Of a stretch of DNA of 64,000 nucleotides, positions 57,840 through 64,000 are shown in pieces. The stretch comes from Streptomyces zhaozhouensis. GTDB lineage: Bacteria; Actinomycetota; Actinomycetes; Streptomycetales; Streptomycetaceae. The notes beneath the pieces are model-generated. The model made no database searches. It was not told the origin of the DNA and was given only the letters and a program-made list of their open reading frames with translations. The translations under genes were made by a program, and so were the position numbers. Position 1 is the first letter of the stretch; each line of letters begins with the position of its first letter. The stretch is taken from assembly GCF_900230195.1 (NCBI RefSeq), contig NZ_OCNE01000004.1, forward strand, positions 62,001 to 126,000, given 5' to 3'.

Positions 57840-58789
57840 CCCCGGGCGCCGGACCGCTCGGGGACGGGGCCGCCGGCGGCGACCGTGCGGGGCGCGCCCC
57901 GCCGGCGGCGGCGCGAGACCGCGACGCCGGCGAGGCAGAGCGCGCCGCCCAGCAGGGCGAGGGCGGTCGGGGCCTCGTCCAGCAGCGCCCAGGCCATCAC
58001 CACGACCAGCGCCGGCACCACGTAGGTCGTCGCCCCCATCCGGCCGGCGGTCGTGCGGGCCAGCGCGAACGCCCAGGTGGTGAAGGCCACAGCGGTGGGG
58101 AACGCGCCCAGATAGACCATGTTGAGCGTGGCGGGGAGCGGGGCGTCGGCCGCCTCGGAGAGCAGCACCCCGGTGAACGGCAGGCAGGCCACCGTGCCGA
58201 CCAGGCAGCCCCAGAAGGTGACCTGGAGCGCGCCGGCGTGCGCCAGCGCGGGCTTCTGGGCGACCACGCCGGCCGCGTAGCAGACGGCCGCCAGCAGGCA
58301 GAGCAGCACGCCCAGTGGCGAGGCGTGCGTGGAGTCGGTCGCCGAAAGGCCGACGACGACGGCGCCCGCGAACGAGACGGCCATCCCCGCGAGCAGCGGT
58401 CCTGGCAGGCCCTCGCTCAGCAGCCACGCGCTGAGCAGCGCGATCAGCACCGGGCCGACGTTCACCACCATCGCGGCGGTGCCGGCGTCCAACTCCCGCT
58501 CGCCCCAGTTCAGGGCGACCATGTACAGGCCGAACCAGAGCACCCCGGAGAGCAGGATGCCGGGCCAGGCGGCCCGCGGCGGCCAGCCCTGGCGGCGCAC
58601 CAGGCAGAAGGCGCCCAACACCAGTGAGCCGACGGCCAGTCGGCCGAGGGCCAGCGCGCCGGGTGAGTACGCCTCGCCGGCGCTGCGGATGGAGACGAAC
58701 GCGGTCGCCCAGAGCACCACGGTGACGCCGGCCGCCCCGAGCGCGACCCAACCGGCGGCGGACGCGTCGGCCTTGAGGAGACGTGACAT
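57800..58789 (-). CDS. EamA/DMT-family transporter
   Basis: 329 residues with ten membrane segments in two EamA repeats (for example GVTVVLWATAFVSIRSAGEA at the start and VVPALVVVMAWALLDEAPTA in the second). Such proteins export metabolites or amino acids; the substrate is unknown. The C-terminal 40 residues are a basic Arg/Gly/Ser tail. The 3' end overlaps kinase 3 by 40 bases. Confidence 0.92.
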   Translation of the reverse strand: MSRLLKADASAAGWVALGAAGVTVVLWATAFVSIRSAGEAYSPGALALGRLAVGSLVLGAFCLVRRQGWPPRAAWPGILLSGVLWFGLYMVALNWGERELDAGTAAMVVNVGPVLIALLSAWLLSEGLPGPLLAGMAVSFAGAVVVGLSATDSTHASPLGVLLCLLAAVCYAAGVVAQKPALAHAGALQVTFWGCLVGTVACLPFTGVLLSEAADAPLPATLNMVYLGAFPTAVAFTTWAFALARTTAGRMGATTYVVPALVVVMAWALLDEAPTALALLGGALCLAGVAVSRRRRRGAPRTVAAGGPVPERSGARGQGRKTRSARSPW

Positions 58790-58879
58790 GGGCCGACGAT
58801 AAGGGGAACGCCAGTTCGGGCACTAGCGGTATTCGGACCTGGCGGTCCCGCGCGCCGGTCGGCGACGGCACGCACCGCC

Positions 58880-58925
58880 GTGGCGGGGTGCTCGCGCGGT
58901 TCCCCGCGCCCCTTCGCGCCGGTGG
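58880..58925. repeat. single arm of the dispersed hairpin repeat
   Basis: The copy reads GCTCGCGCGGTTCCCCGCGC followed by CCCTTCGCGCCGGTGGGCGG, close to array C including its loop sequence, at about 58889-58930. No right arm follows. It lies in the space between the divergent transporter and dehydrogenase genes. Confidence 0.75.
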
Positions 58926-58955
58926 GCGGTCCGGTGTCGCCGGCGCGGCGCTTCA

Positions 58956-58973
58956 TGCCAGTGGTCACTGGCA
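58956..58973. promoter_or_regulatory. palindromic operator candidate before the aldehyde dehydrogenase gene
   Basis: TGCCAGTG-GT-CACTGGCA, a perfect 8-base inverted repeat with a 2-base centre, 54 bases ahead of the ATG at 59028. Length and symmetry suit a dimeric repressor of the GntR or TetR type; no such gene is adjacent. Confidence 0.6.
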
Positions 58974-59027
58974 AAAAGGCGTTACCAACGGGTAGGAATA
59001 GCCCACACTCCGACGTACCCTCCGGCT

Positions 59028-60602
59028 ATGACGACAGCGCAGTCCGACGTGAGCGAGGCCGCCGCCCGTATCGTCACCCCCGCTCTGGTCGAGTCGCTGA
59101 CCGCGGGCGTGGTGGGCGGCGGGCGCACCGCGTGCCACTGTCCGTTCACCGGGGAGCGGTTGGCCGAGCTGCCCGAGGCTTCCCTGGACGAGGTGGCCGA
59201 CGCGTTCCGGCGGGCCAGGGCGGCCCAGCCTGCCTGGGCGGCCAGATCGGTCAGGGAGCGCGCCCGGGTCGCGCTGCGCTTCCACGACCTGCTGCTGCGC
59301 CGCCAGTCGGAGGTGCTCGACCTCGTGCAGCTGGAGACCGGCAAGAGCCGGCTCGCGGCGCACGAGGAGGTGCAGGCGGTGGCGATGGCCGCCCGCCACT
59401 ACGGCCGCACCGCGCCCGGCCGGCTCGGTGAGCGCCGCCACCTGGGCGCGATACCGCTGCTCACCCAGGTCAGAGAGGTCCGCCACCCGCACGGGGTGGT
59501 CGGCCACATAGCGCCGTGGAACTACCCGCTTGAGCTGACCGCCGGCGACGTGCTGCCCGCGCTGCTCGCCGGCAACGCCGTCGTCATGAAGCCCGACACG
59601 GAGACCGCGCTCACCGCCCTGTGGGCGCGCCGGCTGATGGGCGAGGCGGGGCTGCCCGAGGACGTCTGGACGGTGGTGCTGGGGGAGGGGCCCGTCGTCG
59701 GCCCGGCCGTCGTGGAGCACGCCGACTACGTCACGTTCACCGGCTCGACCCGCACCGGGCGCGAGGTGGCCCAGCGCGCCGCCGCCCGACTCATCGGCGC
59801 CAGCCTGGAGTTGGGCGGCAAGAACGCGCTGCTGGTGCTCCGCGACGCCGACCTCGACCGGGCCGCCGAGGGCGCGGTGCGCGCCGCCTTCTCCTCCTCG
59901 GGGCAGCTGTGCGTCTCCGTCGAACGGCTGCTGGTCGACGCCTCGGTGGCGGACGACTTCCTCGCCCGGTTCGTCGCCCGGGTCGAGGCGATGCGGCTCG
60001 GGCCCGCCCTCGACTACGGCACGGACATGGGCAGCCTCTGCTCGGCCGCCCAACTCGCCACCGTCGCCACCCATGTCGAGGACGCCGTCGCGCGGGGGGC
60101 CAGGGTGCTCACCGGCGGGCGGCACCGGCCCGACCTGGGGCCGTTCTTCCACGAGCCCACCGTGCTGGAGGGGGTCACCCCCGCCATGCGGGTCTGCGCC
60201 GAGGAGACCTTCGGTCCCGTCGTCTCGGTCTACCGCTTCACCGACGAGGACGAGGCGGTGGCGAGGGCCAACGACACCTCGTTCGGGCTCAACGCCAGCG
60301 TCTGGTCGCGCGACTCACGCCGCGCCGGCCGGATCGCCCGGCGGCTGCGCACCGGCACGGTCAACATCAACGAGGGGTACGCCGCGGCCTACGGCAGCGT
60401 CGGGTCGCCGATGGGCGGCATGGGCGACTCCGGGCTCGGCCGGCGCCACGGCGCCGACGGGCTGCTGAAGTACACCGAGCCGCAGACCGTCGCCCGCCAG
60501 CGACTGCTGCCGCTCGCCCCGTCGCACGGCCTCGACGACCGCCGCTACGCCGCGTTGATCAGCCGCTCGCTGCGCGCGCTGAAGTCGCTGGGGGTGCGCT
60601 GA
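59028..60602 (+). CDS. succinic semialdehyde dehydrogenase-type aldehyde dehydrogenase
   Basis: 524 residues. It should oxidise an aldehyde, most likely succinic semialdehyde, with NAD(P). The order of motifs is standard: APWNYPLELT, the coenzyme Lys in VVMKPDTET, FTGSTRTGREV, catalytic Glu261 in LELGGKN, catalytic Cys295 in SGQLCVSVER and EETFGPVVSVYRF. An N-terminal extension of about 25 residues precedes the fold. Its stop overlaps the start of the GMC gene (TGATG), so both act in one pathway. The substrate assignment is by family resemblance only. Confidence 0.88.
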   Translation: MTTAQSDVSEAAARIVTPALVESLTAGVVGGGRTACHCPFTGERLAELPEASLDEVADAFRRARAAQPAWAARSVRERARVALRFHDLLLRRQSEVLDLVQLETGKSRLAAHEEVQAVAMAARHYGRTAPGRLGERRHLGAIPLLTQVREVRHPHGVVGHIAPWNYPLELTAGDVLPALLAGNAVVMKPDTETALTALWARRLMGEAGLPEDVWTVVLGEGPVVGPAVVEHADYVTFTGSTRTGREVAQRAAARLIGASLELGGKNALLVLRDADLDRAAEGAVRAAFSSSGQLCVSVERLLVDASVADDFLARFVARVEAMRLGPALDYGTDMGSLCSAAQLATVATHVEDAVARGARVLTGGRHRPDLGPFFHEPTVLEGVTPAMRVCAEETFGPVVSVYRFTDEDEAVARANDTSFGLNASVWSRDSRRAGRIARRLRTGTVNINEGYAAAYGSVGSPMGGMGDSGLGRRHGADGLLKYTEPQTVARQRLLPLAPSHGLDDRRYAALISRSLRALKSLGVR

Positions 60603-62488
60603 TGGCCGGCGGGCCCGAGCTCCCGGGCGAGGAACCGGGCGGCGCGGACACCGCGTTCGACTACGACGTGGCCGTGGTGGGCTCCGGCTTCGGCGGGGCC
60701 GTGGCCGCGCTGCGGCTGAGCGAGAAGGGGTACCGGGTGGTGGTCCTGGAGGCCGGCCGCCGGTTCAGCAGGGAGCGACTGCCGAAGAACTCCTGGCACC
60801 TGCGCGACTACCTGTGGGCGCCGAGGCTCGGCCTCTACGGGATCCAGCGCATCCATCTTCTCAGTAATGTCATGATCCTGGCAGGTTCCGGGGTCGGCGG
60901 CGGCTCGCTCAACTACGCCAACACGCTCTATGTGCCGCCCGACGCCTTCTTCGAGGACCGGCAGTGGCGCCACATCACCGACTGGCGGCGGGAGTTGACC
61001 CCGTACTACGAGCAGGCCAGGCGGATGCTGGGGGTGCGGACCAACCCGACCGTGACCGCGTCCGACCGGCATCTGCGGTGCGCGGCCGAGCGGATGGGCG
61101 TGGGCGACACGTTCCGGATGGCGCCGGTCGGCGTCTTCTTCGGGGACGGCGAGGACGCCGACGGCGAGCGGCGGGCGCGGCCGGGGGAGGAGGTCCCCGA
61201 CCCGTACTTCGGCGGCGCGGGCCCCTCGCGGCGCGGCTGCCTGGAGTGCGGCGAGTGCATGACCGGCTGCCGGCACGGCGCCAAGAACACCCTCAACGAG
61301 AACTACCTCCACCTCGCCGAGCGCGCCGGCGCCGAGATACGCCCGTTGACCACCGTCACCGAGGTCGCGGAGGCGCCGGAACTCCCCGACGGCGGCGGCC
61401 ATCTGGTCACCTGCGTGCCGACGAGGGCGGGGGCGCGCCGCCGGCGCCGACAGCGCACCGTGCTGCGCGTGCGCCGGGTGGTGCTCGCCGCCGGCACCTA
61501 CGGCACCCAGACGCTGCTGCACCGGATGCGCGACCAGGGAACGCTGCCCCGGCTCTCCGCCCGGCTCGGCACCCTCACCCGCACCAACTCCGAGGCGCTG
61601 GTCGGCGCCAGCACCATCCCCCGCCGCTACCGCGCCCGGCACGGCGAGGACGCGACCCTCGACTTCAGTCGGGGCGTGGCGATCACCTCCTCCATCCACC
61701 CCGACGAGCACACCCACGTCGAGCCCGTCCGCTACGGCAAGGGCTCCAACGCGATGGGGTTTTTGTCGATCAAGCAGTTCCGCAGGGGCGGCCGGCTGCC
61801 CCGGCTGCTCGCCTACGCCGCGACCAGCGTGCGCCACCCGGTGGTCTTCGTGCTGTCGCTGTCCAACCGGCGCTGGTCGGAGCGGACCATCATCGGGCTG
61901 GTGATGCAGACCCACGACAACTCGCTGACCACCTACCGCAGAACGCGGCGCCCCGGCCGGGGGCTGCTCACCGCGCGGCAGGGGCACGGCGCCCCCAACC
62001 CGGACCACATCCCGGCCGGCGCCGAGGCCGCGCGCCATCTCGCCGAGGACATCGGCGGGTTCGCCGGCACCAACGTGGGAGAGCTGGTCGGCACGCCGCT
62101 GACCGCGCACTTCCTCGGCGGCTGCCCGATCGGGGACACCGCCGAGCGCGGGGTGGTCGACCCCTACCACCGGCTGCACGGCCACCCGGGGATCAGCGTG
62201 GTCGACGGCTCGGCCGTCTCCGCCAACCTCGGCGTCAACCCGGCGCTGACCATCACCGCCCAGGCGGAGCGCGCGTTCGCGCTGTGGCCCAACGCGGGCG
62301 AGCCGGACGCGCGGCCGGCACCCGACGAGCCCTACCGCTCGCTGCGCCCGACGCCGCCGCGCCGTCCGGCCGTTCCCGAGTCGGCCTTCGGCGCGCTGCG
62401 GCTCCCGGTCGTGCTGCCCGTGCCCCCGGTGCCGCCACCCGCCTCGGGCGGGGACGACGAGGCGCCCCCTGGTGGTCTGGACCAGTGA
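60602..62488 (+). CDS. GMC-family FAD oxidoreductase (cholesterol oxidase-like) with Cys cluster motif
   Basis: 628 residues from ATG 60602. The FAD-binding motif VVGSGFGGAVAALRL is near 26-40, and GSGVGGGSLNYAN follows the family pattern. Cys213, 216, 219 and 223 form CxxCxxCxxxC just before RHGAKNTLNENYL, which would suit an iron-sulfur cluster. The C-terminal NLGVNPALTITAQAERAF block is the GMC_oxred_C end with the active-site Asn. The last 60 residues are a Pro-rich tail. It resembles mycobacterial ChoD-like enzymes; substrate unknown. Confidence 0.9.
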   Translation: MAGGPELPGEEPGGADTAFDYDVAVVGSGFGGAVAALRLSEKGYRVVVLEAGRRFSRERLPKNSWHLRDYLWAPRLGLYGIQRIHLLSNVMILAGSGVGGGSLNYANTLYVPPDAFFEDRQWRHITDWRRELTPYYEQARRMLGVRTNPTVTASDRHLRCAAERMGVGDTFRMAPVGVFFGDGEDADGERRARPGEEVPDPYFGGAGPSRRGCLECGECMTGCRHGAKNTLNENYLHLAERAGAEIRPLTTVTEVAEAPELPDGGGHLVTCVPTRAGARRRRRQRTVLRVRRVVLAAGTYGTQTLLHRMRDQGTLPRLSARLGTLTRTNSEALVGASTIPRRYRARHGEDATLDFSRGVAITSSIHPDEHTHVEPVRYGKGSNAMGFLSIKQFRRGGRLPRLLAYAATSVRHPVVFVLSLSNRRWSERTIIGLVMQTHDNSLTTYRRTRRPGRGLLTARQGHGAPNPDHIPAGAEAARHLAEDIGGFAGTNVGELVGTPLTAHFLGGCPIGDTAERGVVDPYHRLHGHPGISVVDGSAVSANLGVNPALTITAQAERAFALWPNAGEPDARPAPDEPYRSLRPTPPRRPAVPESAFGALRLPVVLPVPPVPPPASGGDDEAPPGGLDQ

Positions 62489-62537
62489 AGGGCATGGCGG
62501 GGTGCCCGGGGTGCGGGGCGACATTCCGGACAGATGA

Positions 62538-62573
62538 AGAGGCCCGCTCGACGGGGGAATGGAGCGGGCCTCT
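62538..62573 (+). terminator. terminator after the GMC oxidoreductase gene
   Basis: A perfect 12-base-pair stem pairs 62538-62549 with 62562-62573 around a 12-base loop. No T-run beyond TCTCC. It ends the two-gene unit. Confidence 0.75.
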
Positions 62574-63181
62574 CCGTTCATGATGGCACAGCCGGTAAAC
62601 GGCTGTACATGTGCTGAGACCGTTGAATCGCGTGGAAGGTTGTTCGCCGCTCGGTCACGAAAGGGACACGGGCTTTCCGTCCCGTCTTCAGCCGCATCGC
62701 CGGGCGGGCCGGGGCTCGCTCGGGGGAAGGGGTCCCGGGGGCCCCGGCCGCCGGCCGAGGCCCCCGGTCAGCACGGCGACAGGGCGGCGCCTGTGCTGGG
62801 AGCGGCACCCGGGGGGTAGGCGCCGCTTTTCGTTGGTCGAACCACTGGAGGGGGGTGCGCCGTGGCTCGCCAACGTCCTTGGCCCCCGCTCGCGTGCGTC
62901 GCCTCACGCGGGAGGCGGGGCGCTGCCCGCGAGGCCGGGGCGGCCGGTCCTCGGCGTCCCGAGAACCGGCCGTGGGGCGTGACCGGCCTGCTGTCCCCTG
63001 CTGCCCGGCCACCGCACCGGAGCGAGGTCCCACGGCGCGTGGTCCTCGCCACACCGCGCGGACCACGGCGCCTCATCGCCCCGGGGACACCACCTTCAAC
63101 GAAGCCTCGGGCGGGCGGTCACGCTCCGTACGGGTGACGCGTCGTGCCCCGGTTCGGCCGGCGCCTCCCGGGGCCGGTGGG
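62574..63181. other. gene-free region
   Basis: 608 bases. A small hairpin pairs 62588-62594 with 62600-62606 (loop GTAAA). A GTG at 62862 with a good ribosome binding site opens a 91-codon frame, but the product is a low-complexity Arg/Pro/Gly string with no family look, so it is not called. No RNA gene is recognised. Confidence 0.5.
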
Positions 63182-63523
63182 TCAGACGCGGCCCCGGCAG
63201 AGTTCCAGCAGCGTCATCGCCAACGCGGTGCCCGGCTGGCCCAACTCCGCGTGCCAGCGGCGCAGTACCTCGTTCTCCCGCGCGAGGTCGGTCCGCCGGC
63301 CGCCGCGCGCCATCCGGATGTGCTGCACGCCCTCGGAGAGCGCCATGCGCCGGCGAAGGAGACGCACGATCTCCTCGTCCAGCGCGTCGATGTCGGCGCG
63401 CGCCCGCGCGATGGCCGCCTCGGGGTCGGCGTCGGCGCCTTCGGTGCCGGCGGGGGCTTCGAGGCCGGCCGCGCCTTCGGTGCCGGCGGCCCGGGGCGGG
63501 GTGGTGGTCGTCTGAGTCGTCAT
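63182..63523 (-). CDS. chorismate mutase (AroQ fold)
   Basis: 113 residues from ATG 63523 with AGGGAGA upstream. It turns chorismate into prephenate, the first step to Phe and Tyr. About 35 disordered residues precede the three-helix domain: ARADIDALDEEIVRLLRRRM with the conserved Arg, LSEGVQHIRMARGG with Arg, and AMTLLELCRGR at the end. Length is normal for free-standing mutases. The leader in front of it looks like an amino-acid attenuator. Confidence 0.92.
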   Translation of the reverse strand: MTTQTTTTPPRAAGTEGAAGLEAPAGTEGADADPEAAIARARADIDALDEEIVRLLRRRMALSEGVQHIRMARGGRRTDLARENEVLRRWHAELGQPGTALAMTLLELCRGRV

Positions 63524-63587
63524 GATCCGTTCTCCCTGGAACTGTCCCCCGAAGTCCGGGACCGGAGCGTCCGGCCCACGAACGCGA

Positions 63588-63625
63588 CGACGCCCCGGGC
63601 CGGTTGATCCGGGCCCGGGGCGTCG
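63588..63625 (-). terminator. attenuator terminator hairpin ahead of chorismate mutase
   Basis: A perfect 14-base-pair stem pairs 63588-63601 with 63612-63625, loop of 10 bases, lying 64 bases upstream of the mutase ATG and 14 bases after the stop of the leader peptide. The 5' arm (reverse strand) can alternatively pair with the leader segment GGCCCGGTCGG (63671-63681 on the plus strand) over 11 pairs with a 4-base bulge, an antiterminator. Confidence 0.65.
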
Positions 63626-63639
63626 GGGAGTCTTCATTG

Positions 63640-63720
63640 TCAGTGCCGCGTGCGACACTCCCCATGACAACCGACCGGGCCGGTGCCATAGGTGAAGAAG
63701 ATGTGTCGCCGCTGTGCCAT
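63640..63720 (-). CDS. aromatic amino-acid leader peptide (26 codons)
   Basis: ATG at 63720 opens 26 codons whose product begins MAQRRHIFFTYGTG and ends ECRTRH. Two adjacent Phe codons and a Tyr codon (codons 8, 9 and 11) stand just before the segment that could form the antiterminator. Together with the hairpin downstream and chorismate mutase this has the layout of a pheA-type attenuation leader. No ribosome binding site is seen; the promoter position predicts a leaderless mRNA. Not proven as a translated gene. Confidence 0.55.
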   Translation of the reverse strand: MAQRRHIFFTYGTGPVGCHGECRTRH

Positions 63721-63727
63721 GCGCCCG

Positions 63728-63756
63728 AGTATGCCACTGCCCGCCGCCGCCCCCAA
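63728..63756 (-). promoter_or_regulatory. promoter for the leader peptide and chorismate mutase
   Basis: On the reverse strand, TTGGGG (63751-63756) and CATACT (63728-63733) are 17 bases apart. The leader ATG begins 7 bases after the -10, so transcription should start at the ATG itself. Confidence 0.5.
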
Positions 63757-63828
63757 GGCCCCCGCCGCCCCGGCCCTCGCCCCGGGCCCGGCCCGTGGAC
63801 GCCAGGACCGCGGCCCCCGGGCCGCCGG

Positions 63829-63834
63829 TAGACT
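63829..63834 (+). promoter_or_regulatory. possible -10 box for the next gene rightward
   Basis: TAGACT, the common Streptomyces vegetative -10. No -35 is clear at 16-19 bases. It points toward the gene that seems to begin at 63990. Confidence 0.3.
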
Positions 63835-63989
63835 CGGGCCACACCCCCACACCGCGCGCCCGCGCGGCGACCACCTCGCCGCCGCCCGGACGCCGGCACC
63901 CCGCATCACCCGCACCCATCGCATCACCGCACCGCTCGCACCAAAGACGCCGACAGGCAGCAGGCCGGGTAGGCACGAAAGGCAGTTCT

Positions 63990-64000
63990 GTGGCATCCGT
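63990..64000 (+). CDS. possible start of the next gene (cut by window end)
   Basis: GTG GCA TCC at 63990 follows AAAGG by 8 bases. Only three codons are inside the window, so the product cannot be named. Confidence 0.3.

Noticed and set aside
62578..63066. 162-codon reverse ORF after the GMC gene
   Set aside because: Starts and codon pattern are poor and it begins next to the terminator of the forward operon; no family resemblance.
62862..63137. 91-codon forward ORF with a good ribosome binding site
   Set aside because: Product is a low-complexity Arg/Pro/Gly sequence with no fold or family signal; cannot be supported from sequence alone.

Overview
The window is high-GC actinobacterial chromosome with the gene content and order of the Streptomyces core region around the S10-spc-alpha ribosomal clusters. 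The genus call rests on divergently placed whiD and bldM, an ECF sigma factor of the ShbA type beside guaB, a His-rich GroEL1 with CIRCE control, GTG/ATG starts with four-base overlaps, and only one in-frame TTA codon noticed in any called gene. I see no insertion sequence, prophage, CRISPR array, tRNA or rRNA.

Layout. 1-3206: a LytS-type sensor kinase (cut by the window edge), a LytTR response regulator, a two-helix membrane protein and a sodium:solute symporter, translationally coupled or nearly so. 3207-16822: S10 and spc clusters (rpsJ to rplO), then secY, adk, map, infA and rpmJ. 17009-21286: alpha cluster (rpsM, rpsK, rpsD, rpoA, rplQ) and truA. 21326-25765: a reverse-strand membrane-anchored protein, rplM-rpsI, and glmM, flanked by two arrays of a dispersed hairpin repeat. 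25831-36284: coaA diverging from a degenerate GlmS-like amidotransferase domain gene coupled to acpS; nnrD; alr; a hydrolase; the tRNA t6A genes tsaE, tsaB and tsaD with rimI; and a membrane protein resembling an L,D-transpeptidase without its catalytic Cys. 36300-41239: a methyltransferase, a polysaccharide deacetylase and the groES-groEL1 operon with two CIRCE operators.

41348-47142: an SDR, whiD, bldM with a perfect BldN-type promoter, shbA, guaB and guaB3. 47168-50417: a nucleotide-sugar dehydrogenase homologue without the catalytic Cys, and glpD. 50539-57839: three membrane-anchored Ser/Thr kinase-family proteins in a row; the middle one is a pseudokinase with a huge disordered insertion and a TTA codon. 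57800-64000: an EamA transporter, a succinic semialdehyde dehydrogenase-type gene coupled to a GMC oxidoreductase, and a reverse-strand chorismate mutase preceded by what reads as a Phe/Tyr attenuator (leaderless 26-codon leader peptide plus terminator hairpin).

How the parts fit. Most of the window is translation and its supply lines: ribosomal proteins, RNA polymerase alpha, protein export, N-terminal methionine removal, pseudouridine and t6A tRNA modification, IMP to XMP, CoA and holo-ACP formation, and cell-wall precursors (GlmM, Alr). Development (WhiD, BldM), sigma-factor supply (ShbA) and kinase signalling sit downstream. The least ordinary features are the attenuator, the run of catalytically crippled enzyme homologues (amidotransferase domain, L,D-transpeptidase, dehydrogenase, kinase) and the tandem arrays of the hairpin repeat. 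All calls are by reading and recalled family motifs; no database search was run.
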